From Bacteroidales bacterium (GTDB lineage Bacteria; Bacteroidota; Bacteroidia; Bacteroidales; UBA932): 64,000 bases of DNA. Every line of letters begins with the position of its first letter. Position 1 is the stretch's first letter. The DNA is taken from NCBI GenBank assembly GCA_017437125.1, contig JAFSBV010000002.1:1-64000 (forward strand), in the 5' to 3' direction. Under the pieces are notes generated by a model, which saw only the letters and a list, made by a program, of their open reading frames with translations, ran no database searches and had not been told where the DNA came from. Both the position numbers and the translations under genes were made by a program. Below, piece by piece: positions 16,866 to 26,039 of the stretch.

Positions 16866-17831
16866 ATGATCAGAAAAGCATCGATTGCAGCTATGCTGCT
16901 CTGCTGCACCCTGGGCTGCCGTGCCCAGGAGCAGCTTCCTCAATACAAGGCCGAAGGCAATCCTATCTTCACTCACAAATTCACATGCGACCCAGCCGCC
17001 ATGGTTGACGGAAAGACTCTGTGGCTCTTTACAGGACAGGATGTGGCGGGAAACCAGACAGGCTATCACCTCACGGACTGGTGTGCATTCTCTACAACTG
17101 ACATGGAGACATGGACAGAGCATCCGACCCCGCTCAAGAGCACGGATTTCTCCTGGAACGTGACAAACGACGCATGGGCGGCTCATGTGGCCGAGCGTAA
17201 CGGCAAGTATTATTACTACATCAGCACAAGCGGAGCGGGAATAGGCGTTGCAGTCAGCGACCGTCCTGAGGGACCTTACAAGGATGCCCTCGGCAAGCCT
17301 CTTCTCACCAAGGACGACTGCGAGGGAGCAGACCATGGATGGGTATGCATCGACCCTGCCGTATTCATCGATGATGACGGACAGGCATATATATTCTGGG
17401 GCAACAGATACTGCTACTACGCCAAGCTCAAGGAGAACATGATCGAGATCGAAGGAGAGATCACAAAACTCGAATTCGACGAGCGATGGCCATTCACAGA
17501 GGCTGCCTGGGTCCACAAGGCCAACGGCAAGTATTACCTAACATATGCATGCGGATGGCCTGAGAAGATGGCATATGCCATGGCTGACAGCATCCACGGC
17601 CCTTGGGAGTTCAAGGGACTGGTGTCGGAATGCGCTGGAAACTGCAACACCACACACCCTTCGATCGTGGAATTCAAGGGCAGGACATACATGTTCACAC
17701 ACAACGGAACCCTTCCTGAAGGAACAAGCTACAGCCGCTCCGTAACAGTGGAGGAAGTGATATACAATGAGGACGGAACAATGCAGAAATGTGACGTCAC
17801 TACCAAAGGTATCAACGGCAAGGGATGGTAA
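16866..17831 (+). CDS. GH43 family glycoside hydrolase, single domain, exported
   Basis: 321 residues, little more than the five-blade propeller. Signal peptide about 1-20 (TLGCRAQ; Cys18 is a possible but weak lipobox). Catalytic residues: Asp42 in FTCDPAAMV, Asp163 in VCIDPAVFIDDDGQAYIFWG, Glu212 in FTEAAWVHKANGKYYLTY. The short form without a C-terminal sandwich resembles arabinanase or exo-arabinosidase/galactosidase-type GH43 members; the specificity is open. It shares direction with the C69 gene and ends 52 bp before the receptor gene, which has its own promoter. Confidence 0.88.
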   Translation: MIRKASIAAMLLCCTLGCRAQEQLPQYKAEGNPIFTHKFTCDPAAMVDGKTLWLFTGQDVAGNQTGYHLTDWCAFSTTDMETWTEHPTPLKSTDFSWNVTNDAWAAHVAERNGKYYYYISTSGAGIGVAVSDRPEGPYKDALGKPLLTKDDCEGADHGWVCIDPAVFIDDDGQAYIFWGNRYCYYAKLKENMIEIEGEITKLEFDERWPFTEAAWVHKANGKYYLTYACGWPEKMAYAMADSIHGPWEFKGLVSECAGNCNTTHPSIVEFKGRTYMFTHNGTLPEGTSYSRSVTVEEVIYNEDGTMQKCDVTTKGINGKGW

Positions 17832-17871
17832 AATACCTATAAATGGTTATATCCGTACTGACGAAAATGTG

Positions 17872-17879
17872 TAACTTTG
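17872..17879 (+). promoter_or_regulatory. -7 element of the TonB receptor operon
   Basis: TAACTTTG matches TAnnTTTG and ends only 4 bp before the GTG start codon, implying a leaderless or nearly leaderless transcript. Confidence 0.6.
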
Positions 17880-17883
17880 CAGT

Positions 17884-20745
17884 GTGAATAAGTTACTCAT
17901 ATACCTTTTGACATTGACAGTTGCACTGACTGCGCATCTGCCGGAAGCCCTTTCAAACGGACTCCCGGCAGATGTCGTATCTGAAAGGGGGCGGGAGATT
18001 TCAGGCAAGGTCGTCGAAGCCGGAACCGGTGTTCCTGTAATAGGTGCGGTAATCAGACTTGGAGATGACTACCTTTGGACGACCTCCGATCTTGACGGAC
18101 TTTTTGCCTTCGACAAGGTCCAGAAAGGAAGCTATGTCCTTGAAGTTTCATGCCTGGGATATGTGACGGCATATGTCGAGATCAACGCAGACAGGAACAT
18201 AGAAGGCATTACGATAACGCTGCATGAGAACTCCCTGGCTCTGGACGAGGTGGTCGTGACGGCACAGAGGGCAAAGGACGGACTGGGTACATCTCACAAC
18301 CTGGGACGTGATGCCCTGAATCATCTCCAGCTTTCCAACATGACCGACGTGGCGGCCCTGCTTCCGGGAGGAAAGACAGTGAATCCTGACCTGACTGCCG
18401 AGAATCAGTTCTCTCTCCGCGAAGGAGGATCCGACCTCGGAAATTCGGCATTCGGAACAGCTGTCGAGATAGACGGAGTAAGAATCGGCAACAATGCATC
18501 CTTCAGGGAAATGGGAGGAGTCGATACCAGGAATGTAGCGGTAGAGAATATCGAATCCATAGAAGTCATCACCGGTGTACCTTCTGCCGAATATGGAGAC
18601 CTCAATAGCGGAATGGTCAAGATAAACACCCGCAAGGGACGTACACCAGTCAATGTGACCTTCTCCGTCAACCCGAGGACATATCAGGCTTCCGTTTCAA
18701 AAGGCATTGACCTTCAGGAAGATAACGGAGTACTCAACTTGAGTGCGGAATGGGCGAGAGCTGTAAAGAAGCTCATATCGCCATATGAGTCATACACGAG
18801 AACAGGAATAACCCTCGGATACAGCAACACATTCGCAAAGGTTCTCCGCTTCGAGGCTGGATTTACCGGAAACATAGGAGGAATGAACTCCAAGGACGAT
18901 CCTGACGTATTCACAGGTCAGTTCGAAAAGGAACGTGACAATGTTTTCCGCGGCAACACCTCCCTTACCTGGCTGCTCAACAGATTATGGGTCACAAATC
19001 TGAAGCTGGACGCCTCCTTAAACTTCAATGACAATCTGTATCATTTCCATAAATACGAATCATACGCCTCAAACCAGCCGGCAGTGCATTCCGAGCTCGA
19101 GGGATATTATCTCGCGGACAGGCTTCCGCTGACTTATTTCTCGGATCAGGTGATCGATTCGAAGGAACTGGACTTCGCCGCCTCTCTGAAATACAACTGG
19201 CATAAGAGATGGGATGAGACGAAGAGCTCCCTGAAGGCCGGACTGCAATGGAAGGCGAACGGAAATGTCGGTGAGGGAGAATATTACATGGATCCGTCTC
19301 TTGCCGCTGACGGATACAGACCGAGACCATACTCGCAATACCCTTTCATGCATAACCTTTCCATTTATGCAGAAGAGCACCTTACGGTTCCCGTAGCTTC
19401 GACCAGGCTTGAAGTCACGGCAGGTCTCCGACTTGAAAATGTGTTCATAAAGAACTCCCTTTACAGCAACAAGACCACTCTCTCGCCAAGATTCAATGCG
19501 AAATGGGAACTGGCCGAAGGATTCGCGATACGAGGAGGCTGGGGAATCACGGAGAAGCTTCCGTCATATCATATCCTCTATCCAAAGCAGGAGTACCGCG
19601 ACATACAGACATTCGGATTTTCGCACGGCGAAGAAACAAGCTATATCTATTATACTCAGCCATATACGGTGATATACAATCCTGAGCTCAAGTGGCAGAG
19701 GAACAGGAATTCCGAGGTCGGAATAGACGCATCATTCAGAGGAATGAAGATATCTCTGGTGGGATTCCGCAACGTGACCAAAGGTCCATACAACCTCATC
19801 AACGTTTATGAACCTTATTCATATGACATCCTTACCAGACCGGATGGCTTCACCATGCCTTCGGATCCTCTGATAAAGGTTGACAGCCAGACAGGAATGC
19901 TATATGTCCGTGGAGACGGCAATGATTACTGGACTCCTATGGATGTCAAGGTTACAGACCGTACATTCGCAAAGTCAACCAAGCAGAACAACGGAGCTGA
20001 TGTAAAGAGATCGGGAGCCGAACTTGTGATGGAATTCCCTGAAATCAGTCAGATCCGCACCACATTCCGTCTCGATGCATCCTACACTCATACGAAGTAC
20101 CTCAACGAGCAGCTTGCATCATATTATCAGAACGGATGGTCACATACATATCTTCCGGACCGTTCATACCAGTATGTCGGAATATATGCCAACGGAGGCA
20201 GCAACAGTCATGTTGCCAACGGCAAGATAACCCATAATCTCGATGCCAACCTGACAGCTATCACACATATCCCTCAGGCCCGCATCATCATCACATGCCG
20301 ACTCGAGATGTCCCTGCTCAGACGCAGCCGCAATCTGTCCGTATATGACGGAAAGACATATGCATTCACGGTCAGCGAGACCGGCAAGACCCCTACAGGA
20401 AAAGACCCGATGGCAGGAAATTCCTACACTGCGGTCTATCCGGTGTCATATATGGATCTTGACGGAAACATACATCCTTTCACCGAGGCCGAGGCCGCAG
20501 ATCCGGCATTCGCGAACCTGATATTGAAGTCTGCTAATGCATATACCTTCGCTCAGGACGGCTACGGCCCGTATATGTCGGCGAACCTGAGCATTACGAA
20601 AGAGATCGGAGACCACGTGTCACTCTCTTTCTTTGCCAACAACTTCACCAATTCAAGACCATATGTACAGTCAATGGCGACAGGAGTCGGGGCTATTTTC
20701 ACCCCTGCCTTCTACTATGGCCTTACATGCAGATTGAAATTTTAA
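17884..20745 (+). CDS. TonB-dependent outer-membrane receptor with N-terminal carboxypeptidase-like domain
   Basis: Active transporter gated through TonB. GTG start chosen because the signal peptide (NKLLIYLLTLTVALTAHLPE) begins directly there. Residues about 36-115 form the CarboxypepD_reg-like domain (ISGKVVEAGTGVPVIGAVI, VLEVSCLGYVTAYVEI). The plug follows (LALDEVVVTAQRAKDG, IESIEVITGVPSAEYGDLNS, 'G.VKINTRKG'). The rest is the barrel, ending in a C-terminal aromatic strand (YYGLTCRLKF). At 953 residues and with no SusD next to it, it is not a SusC of the starch type. It leads an operon with a DUF4876-like lipoprotein, a DUF6850-like barrel and a fimbrillin/FISUMP protein. The substrate is unknown. 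Confidence 0.93.
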   Translation: MNKLLIYLLTLTVALTAHLPEALSNGLPADVVSERGREISGKVVEAGTGVPVIGAVIRLGDDYLWTTSDLDGLFAFDKVQKGSYVLEVSCLGYVTAYVEINADRNIEGITITLHENSLALDEVVVTAQRAKDGLGTSHNLGRDALNHLQLSNMTDVAALLPGGKTVNPDLTAENQFSLREGGSDLGNSAFGTAVEIDGVRIGNNASFREMGGVDTRNVAVENIESIEVITGVPSAEYGDLNSGMVKINTRKGRTPVNVTFSVNPRTYQASVSKGIDLQEDNGVLNLSAEWARAVKKLISPYESYTRTGITLGYSNTFAKVLRFEAGFTGNIGGMNSKDDPDVFTGQFEKERDNVFRGNTSLTWLLNRLWVTNLKLDASLNFNDNLYHFHKYESYASNQPAVHSELEGYYLADRLPLTYFSDQVIDSKELDFAASLKYNWHKRWDETKSSLKAGLQWKANGNVGEGEYYMDPSLAADGYRPRPYSQYPFMHNLSIYAEEHLTVPVASTRLEVTAGLRLENVFIKNSLYSNKTTLSPRFNAKWELAEGFAIRGGWGITEKLPSYHILYPKQEYRDIQTFGFSHGEETSYIYYTQPYTVIYNPELKWQRNRNSEVGIDASFRGMKISLVGFRNVTKGPYNLINVYEPYSYDILTRPDGFTMPSDPLIKVDSQTGMLYVRGDGNDYWTPMDVKVTDRTFAKSTKQNNGADVKRSGAELVMEFPEISQIRTTFRLDASYTHTKYLNEQLASYYQNGWSHTYLPDRSYQYVGIYANGGSNSHVANGKITHNLDANLTAITHIPQARIIITCRLEMSLLRRSRNLSVYDGKTYAFTVSETGKTPTGKDPMAGNSYTAVYPVSYMDLDGNIHPFTEAEAADPAFANLILKSANAYTFAQDGYGPYMSANLSITKEIGDHVSLSFFANNFTNSRPYVQSMATGVGAIFTPAFYYGLTCRLKF

Positions 20746-20748
20746 CTA

Positions 20749-20781
20749 TGTCATCCTGAGCGGAGCGAAGGATCTTTACAT
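20749..20781. repeat. dispersed short palindromic repeat, copy 1
   Basis: TGTCATCCTGAGCGGAGCGA and onward to GGATCTTTACAT; the arms ATCCT/AGGAT pair around a GAGCGGAGC core. The same element occurs at 35771-35805 and 59931-59965 in the other orientation. Here it fills the 41-bp gap between two operon genes. Confidence 0.75.
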
Positions 20782-20786
20782 AAGAA

Positions 20787-22010
20787 ATGAAAAGAGTTTT
20801 CTACATATTGACCCTCATCCTTGCGGTATCATGCACGGAGGTCAGGAATGACAACCCGTATGAAGACGGGCTGAACCTCCTGAGCATCAGCGCAATATAC
20901 CCTGAAGGAGCGGATGGTTTCACGAAAGAGGGACTCACTGCCGTGGTCGAGGAGATAAACACCGGCAGCAGATATTCCCGGATGTCCGATGCATCCGGAT
21001 GCGTGAGCTTCAGCCTTCCTGACGGACTTTACCGCATAAACATGAGGGGAAGATCCGGTTCCGACGTATTCAACGGAGCCGCTGACAAGGTCGTGCTTTC
21101 AGGAAAGGACATGACACTGAATCTGCCTCTCACATATTCGAGAGCAGGATCCATAGTCATCAAGGAACTTTACTGCGGAGGATGCAAGATGCTTCCTCAG
21201 GAGGGCGATTATCAGGGTGACCAGTATTTCATCCTCCACAACAACGACTATCAGGTGCAATATCTTGACAGCTTGTGCTTCGGAACGCTTTCTCCGAACA
21301 ACGCGACAGGTTCGAACCCTTGGGTGTCCAAGGATCCGGCAACAGGCGAAACGATATTCCCGGACTTTCTTCCTGTGATCCAGGCCGTATGGCAGTTCCC
21401 TGGTGACGGTGACGATTTCCCTCTGCAGCCGGGTGAGGACGCGGTGGTATGTCTCAGAGGAGCCATAGATCACACCATCCAGTATCCGCTTTCCGTGAAT
21501 CTGAACAAACCTGACTATTTCGTCTGCTACAACATCACATATTTCTGGAACACGAAATATCATCCTGCACCTGGAGACCTGATTTCCGACGACAGGATAA
21601 TCGACGTCGTGATCAAGACCGGACAGGCCAACGCATATACCATGTCCATCAGTTCCCCTACTCTTGTGGTATGGAAGCCGGAAGGCATGACAATGCATGA
21701 GTTTGTAAGCATTACGGACAATGTGATTCCTGTGCCTGGCAGCAGCATAGACAACGTGGTGAAGGTTCCGTTCGAGTGGGTATATGACGCCGTAGAGGTC
21801 TTTGACGGACGCTCTGCAAACAATTCGAAGAGGCTTCCTCCTGCAATCGATGCAGGCTACGTGATGCAGACAGACACCTACCTCGGTCGCAGCCTGATGA
21901 GGAATGTCGATGAAGCGGCTACTGCCGTATCAGGATACGAAGTACTCGCCGACACGAACAACTCCCTGAACGATTTTTATGAATCCGAAAAACAGTCACT
22001 CCATGAATAA
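20787..22010 (+). CDS. DUF4876-like surface lipoprotein
   Basis: 407 residues with lipobox AVSC and Cys16. Residues about 30-110 resemble an immunoglobulin-like or carboxypeptidase-regulatory beta domain (GLTAVVEEINTGSRY, CVSFSLPDGLYRINMRG). The core contains IVIKELYCGGCKMLP, DQYFILHNNDYQVQYLDSLC and PDYFVCYN, which I recognise as the DUF4876 pattern seen beside TonB receptors in Bacteroidota. Its function is not known; a surface-exposed binding role with the receptor is likely by position. The end overlaps the next gene. Confidence 0.75.
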   Translation: MKRVFYILTLILAVSCTEVRNDNPYEDGLNLLSISAIYPEGADGFTKEGLTAVVEEINTGSRYSRMSDASGCVSFSLPDGLYRINMRGRSGSDVFNGAADKVVLSGKDMTLNLPLTYSRAGSIVIKELYCGGCKMLPQEGDYQGDQYFILHNNDYQVQYLDSLCFGTLSPNNATGSNPWVSKDPATGETIFPDFLPVIQAVWQFPGDGDDFPLQPGEDAVVCLRGAIDHTIQYPLSVNLNKPDYFVCYNITYFWNTKYHPAPGDLISDDRIIDVVIKTGQANAYTMSISSPTLVVWKPEGMTMHEFVSITDNVIPVPGSSIDNVVKVPFEWVYDAVEVFDGRSANNSKRLPPAIDAGYVMQTDTYLGRSLMRNVDEAATAVSGYEVLADTNNSLNDFYESEKQSLHE

Positions 22011-23505
22011 GGCAGGATACATACTTGTTCTGAGCCTCCTCTGTTGTCTGACTGTTCAGGCCCAGACTTACGAGAAGGTGTTCAGAAACAATTTCTGGAA
22101 CAGCTCGGACAATGTCACAGGCATACGTCAGGACACTGTTTCACGTTCATTCGCCGAGGCATATGCCACATATGAGGGCGGAGGATTCCGTGACACATGG
22201 CAGGCTCCGGAAGGCTGGAGCGCCGGAGCTGTCACAGCCAGCATCAGGCATATGGAGAAGATATCCCTTGCCGGATCTTTCTCTTTCGAGCAGACAGAAG
22301 GATATGACATGTGCGGATCCATGTTCATAAAACCTGGATTCTATCCTGTTGACGTGCTTGAATTCACTCCGGGACGCAAGACCCTCCAGACATATGCATT
22401 CGACGGAGGCATTTCATACGATCTGTCAGCTGCCTGGAGGATAGGTGCAAAGATGGACTTCGAATCAGCGAACATGGCCAAGAGGAAGGACCTGAGGCAT
22501 GGCAACTGGAGGCTTGACATGAAGGTCAGCCCGGGATTCATGTACCATAATGACGATTTTGCCATCGGTGCCAGCTATATATTCAGAAAGACAGGCGAAA
22601 CCATCGAGGCCGAGCAGCTGGGAACCTCAGAATCATCATATTATGCCTTCCTGGACAAGGGAATGATGTATGGTATATATTCAGTCTGGAGCGGAAGCGG
22701 CCTGCATCTTCACGAGGCAGGAGTCATGGCGCTGCCAGTGAAAGATTTCAGCAACGGAGCTGCTCTTCAGATGCAGTACAAGGGGCTTTTCGCCGAGGTT
22801 GAATATCTGAGGACTTCAGGCGTCATAGGCGAAAAGGAATATATATGGTTCCGTTTTCCGGGAAACGAGGCTTCGGCTTCCCTTGGCTACAGGCATCAGA
22901 CTGACCGTGCCACACATTTCGCAAGAGTGGAGTTGGAAACGAAGAATCTGGGACTGGACGAAAGCATTCTGGAGAAGGTCTCTGAAAACGGTGTCACAAC
23001 TGTCTATAACCATGGAAGCAACCGCATCCTGGCATCGGAACACTGGTCGCTGTCTCCTGAATATGAATTTGTTTCAGATCTCATGGACATAAGGGCATGG
23101 GCAGATATGGAACATACCGGCAGACTGTCTTCGCAGATGTATCCTTATGCATATCATCAGTCAATCATGACATGGAAGGCAGGAATCGATATGGCAGTTC
23201 GTGCAGGAGGATTTGAAATCGAGGCCGAGGCTTCATATGGAGAAGGGAAAGTGTCGGAAACAGAAAAGACCGTCAGCGGAAACACAGGAGTGCTGACATC
23301 TCCGTTCAGGCTTCAGGAATGGTATGAACGTCAGATGGAATTCCAGACCGCATCACGAATAAATGCCGGAGTATCACTAAGATACAACTTCCTGAACGGA
23401 ATATATCTCAAGGCCGGAGGAGCATGGGCACATGGATTCGGACTGATACATATGGCAGGAGCTGACCGTTTTTCCGCCACATTCAGAATAGGATATGAAT
23501 TTTAA
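22003..23505 (+). CDS. DUF6850-like outer-membrane beta-barrel protein
   Basis: About 500 residues. The start at 22003 is preferred because a signal peptide (NKAGYILVLSLLCCLTVQAQ) follows directly; it gives an ATGAATAA overlap with the upstream stop. An in-frame ATG at 21979 would add eight residues. The body alternates aromatic and polar residues as in a barrel (FGLIHMAGADRFSATFRIGY) and ends in Phe, the usual outer-membrane insertion signal. The pattern and neighbourhood fit DUF6850. No role is known; it may be a second channel or an assembly partner for the receptor. Confidence 0.72.
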   Translation: MNKAGYILVLSLLCCLTVQAQTYEKVFRNNFWNSSDNVTGIRQDTVSRSFAEAYATYEGGGFRDTWQAPEGWSAGAVTASIRHMEKISLAGSFSFEQTEGYDMCGSMFIKPGFYPVDVLEFTPGRKTLQTYAFDGGISYDLSAAWRIGAKMDFESANMAKRKDLRHGNWRLDMKVSPGFMYHNDDFAIGASYIFRKTGETIEAEQLGTSESSYYAFLDKGMMYGIYSVWSGSGLHLHEAGVMALPVKDFSNGAALQMQYKGLFAEVEYLRTSGVIGEKEYIWFRFPGNEASASLGYRHQTDRATHFARVELETKNLGLDESILEKVSENGVTTVYNHGSNRILASEHWSLSPEYEFVSDLMDIRAWADMEHTGRLSSQMYPYAYHQSIMTWKAGIDMAVRAGGFEIEAEASYGEGKVSETEKTVSGNTGVLTSPFRLQEWYERQMEFQTASRINAGVSLRYNFLNGIYLKAGGAWAHGFGLIHMAGADRFSATFRIGYEF

Positions 23506-23517
23506 AAACACAATACT

Positions 23518-25104
23518 ATGAAACGTTACTTTTCGATCGCGCTCGCAGCGCTTGCAATCGCAGCCTGCCAGAAACCTGATGCTCCGGAGATCATCCGTCC
23601 GGAAACAGCACCAGGAAAGATTCAGGTAGAACCTGTCATTACCAAAGCCACAGAAGTGAACTTCGAGAACGGCGACATGATAGGTCTGACATTGACAAAG
23701 GTCAACGATACTCAGAGCTATGCCGCAAATGAGTGTCTTACATTTGACGGTGATCTGTTCTCAGGAGAACTGATGTGGTATGCCGATGCCTATTCCGAGG
23801 CTGACGTCTTTGCATATTATCCATATTCTGAAGAAGGTACGCCTGAGGTTTATTCCGTTTTCGAGGATCAGACAGACGGTATCGGACAGGCCGACTTCAT
23901 GGCTGCATCAAAGAAGGGTGTCCTCCCTACTCCGAATGCCGTCACAATGGTCTTCAAGCATATGATGACCAAGATTGTAGTGAATATCGAAAATCTTTCC
24001 GGATCTGAAATCGAGACTGTAAGGATTCTCGGTGGTGATGCAATATGCGGGCTTGACCTTCTGAATCTCGCCATCCTCCCTTACACAGGCGAAGCTCCTG
24101 CAATCGTGTCTGAGGTCACCGCTTATGAAGATGTTGCAGGTGAAGTATGGAAGGCTATCATCATTCCTCAGACAGTCGCACTGGAGGTGGAAGTGAACCT
24201 TTCTAACGGAAAGAAGATCACCCAGCCGCTTGCCGAGATGACCCTCAAGTCAGGAGGACAGTATTCCATCAATGCACGTCTTGTCCAGGACAATATGATA
24301 GTAAGCGCTTCCGGCGAAATCGAGAACTGGACTGACGAGGGTGAAATCGATTTCGAGGGCGAAAGCAGCTCTGAAGATACCCCTGTCGATTTTACAGAAT
24401 ATGAGGGTTACTTCGTATATGACGGAGTGGAATATAAGACAGCAGAGCTCGCTGACGGCAACATATGGATGGCAGAGAACCTCCGTTTCATCCCACGCGG
24501 AAAGACCGTTTCAAGCGATCCTGCAGCCGATGCGGGCATCTGGTATCCTGCCGCAAACGCAGAAAAGACTGCTGATCCTGCACTCGTGGAGAGCCTCGGA
24601 CTTCTTTATGATGCAGCTACAGCATTCGGAGTTTCTTCAATTACAGCAGCAAACGCAGATTCATTCGAAGGGACTCAAGGTATCTGCCCTCCGGGCTGGC
24701 ACATCCCTACCGTTACCGAGATGACCGGTCTCGTAGGCCACAGTTCTAACAGCGACCTGATCAATACGGAAGCACCATATTATGATGCCACCATCAAGGG
24801 TGCAAGCATCGCAGCTCTTGCTGAAGCAGGATGGCCTTGGCAGTTCGCAAGCTGCAGAAACAAGGCAGGTACAAGCTCAAACGGCGCATACCTGGTGACC
24901 AGCTACAACGGCATTTACGGAGTCATGTCATACCTCATTGGTTCGTCATTGCATCAGGTCACTACAAATGACGACGGCAGTCTCAAGAATATCCAGTACC
25001 ATTACCTCATGCCGCTTTACAACGCGTCGAACGAGAAGGTTTCTGTGGCATACGGCAACTTCCTCGCAGGAGCATCCCTCCGCTGCGTGAAGGACGCCGA
25101 GTAA
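23518..25104 (+). CDS. fimbrillin-like lipoprotein with C-terminal FISUMP domain
   Basis: 528 residues, lipobox AIAAC with Cys17. Residues about 30-275 look like the fimbrillin A/Mfa-like fold (LFSGELMWYADAYSEADVFA, TMVFKHMMTKIVVNIENL). After an acidic linker (ENWTDEGEIDFEGESSSED) comes a FISUMP domain, about 310-528, with NIWMAENLRF, LYDAATAF, GICPPGWHIPTVTEM and the closing LRCVKDAE. FISUMP domains are surface modules first noted in Fibrobacter. Last gene of the receptor operon, 12 bp after the barrel gene; probably a surface-displayed adhesin or subunit. Terminated by the palindrome at 25124. Confidence 0.82.
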   Translation: MKRYFSIALAALAIAACQKPDAPEIIRPETAPGKIQVEPVITKATEVNFENGDMIGLTLTKVNDTQSYAANECLTFDGDLFSGELMWYADAYSEADVFAYYPYSEEGTPEVYSVFEDQTDGIGQADFMAASKKGVLPTPNAVTMVFKHMMTKIVVNIENLSGSEIETVRILGGDAICGLDLLNLAILPYTGEAPAIVSEVTAYEDVAGEVWKAIIIPQTVALEVEVNLSNGKKITQPLAEMTLKSGGQYSINARLVQDNMIVSASGEIENWTDEGEIDFEGESSSEDTPVDFTEYEGYFVYDGVEYKTAELADGNIWMAENLRFIPRGKTVSSDPAADAGIWYPAANAEKTADPALVESLGLLYDAATAFGVSSITAANADSFEGTQGICPPGWHIPTVTEMTGLVGHSSNSDLINTEAPYYDATIKGASIAALAEAGWPWQFASCRNKAGTSSNGAYLVTSYNGIYGVMSYLIGSSLHQVTTNDDGSLKNIQYHYLMPLYNASNEKVSVAYGNFLAGASLRCVKDAE

Positions 25105-25123
25105 CATAATCATACAAGACTTA

Positions 25124-25183
25124 CTCCACCCCACCGTGACATGAGAAGCATTTTCCTGCTTCAGGTATCACGGTGGGGTGGAG
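25124..25183. repeat. palindromic element, left copy, bounding higBA
   Basis: 16-bp perfect stem CTCCACCCCACCGTGA (25124-25139) with its complement (25168-25183) around a 28-nt loop, which itself can fold through GAAGCA/TGCTTC. TTGTTT follows the stem, so it can terminate the operon upstream. The copy at 26040-26099 is its reverse complement. Confidence 0.88.
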
Positions 25184-25350
25184 TTGTTTGTGACAAAAAC
25201 CGAATTATTGGGACGAAAATCCCGACTTATAAAAAAAAGTATTTCTTTATTTTTAACAGATTGCCTGTTATTCTTCTGACTTTTGCCAATAACAGACATA
25301 TCAGAACAAGTTATCTAAAATATAATTTTGTTATTTATAAAATAATGCAA

Positions 25351-25358
25351 TAATTTTG
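25351..25358 (+). promoter_or_regulatory. -7 element of higBA
   Basis: TAATTTTG matches TAnnTTTG and ends 4 bp before the higB ATG, so the transcript would have almost no leader. A second TAATTTTG lies at 25323-25330 and would give a leader of about 27 nt. HigA probably binds around here (inference). Confidence 0.55.
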
Positions 25359-25362
25359 TGTC

Positions 25363-25656
25363 ATGAGAATAATATCTGTCAATAAACTGAAGGACTATTG
25401 GGACAGGCATCCGGAAACAAGGATTCCGTTGAGCGAGTGGTACGTGAAGGTAGGGAAAGCACAGTGGAAATCATTCAGCGACATGAAAAGAGATTTCAAT
25501 TCAGTTGATTATGTCGGTAATCAAAGATATGTATTCAACATTAAAGGAAACAGTCACAGACTGGTGGTTGCCGTCAAATTCACACCCCAGCTGGTGTATA
25601 TAAGGTTTGTAGGCACGCATAATGAATATGACAGGATTGATGTAAAAACCATCTGA
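25363..25656 (+). CDS. higB: HigB-type toxin, mRNA interferase
   Basis: 97 residues matching the HigB_toxin family: the N-terminal helix with RIISVNKLKDYWDRHPE, WYVKVGKAQWKSFSDMKRDF, the core YVFNIKGNSHRLVVAVKF and the C-terminal YIRFVGTHNEYDRID. These are ribosome-dependent mRNA endonucleases whose basic residues cleave codons in the A site. Toxin before antitoxin with a 2-bp gap is the usual higBA order. It lies in AT-rich DNA between two inverted palindromes, which suggests acquisition as a cassette. Confidence 0.92.
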   Translation: MRIISVNKLKDYWDRHPETRIPLSEWYVKVGKAQWKSFSDMKRDFNSVDYVGNQRYVFNIKGNSHRLVVAVKFTPQLVYIRFVGTHNEYDRIDVKTI

Positions 25657-25658
25657 TT

Positions 25659-26021
25659 ATGGCAAAGATCAAGAATAAAGAAACTTATGAGGCGATAATG
25701 AAGAGAATCGATGATCTGTTCGACAGCACGGATGAAAACACTTCTCCAGAAGATTCCAGGCTGCTGGAACTCGATTTATTGTCCGAGCTTGTGGAAGAAT
25801 ACGAAAAGGAGGCATTCCCTATAGAGACCCCATCGCTTGCATCTGTCATCCAATACAGAATGCACGAAATGAAACTGTCTCAGAAGGATCTTGCTGCAAT
25901 TCTTGGCATGACAGCACCACGTCTTTGCGAAATACTCAACGGAAAAAAAGAACCGACTTTTCAGCAAGCAAAGCAGATCGCAGCAAAGCTCAGTATAGAT
26001 GCTGATATAATACTGGCATAA
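25659..26021 (+). CDS. higA: HigA-type antitoxin with XRE helix-turn-helix
   Basis: 120 residues. The C-terminal half is a Cro/C1-type DNA-binding domain (MKLSQKDLAAILGMTAPRLC followed by EILNGKKEPTFQQAKQIAAKL). The acidic N-terminal half (DDLFDSTDENTSPEDSRLLE and onward) should wrap the toxin. It neutralises HigB and represses the operon. Terminated by the right-hand palindrome. Confidence 0.92.
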   Translation: MAKIKNKETYEAIMKRIDDLFDSTDENTSPEDSRLLELDLLSELVEEYEKEAFPIETPSLASVIQYRMHEMKLSQKDLAAILGMTAPRLCEILNGKKEPTFQQAKQIAAKLSIDADIILA

Positions 26022-26039
26022 CACCTCCGTCTCAGACTG

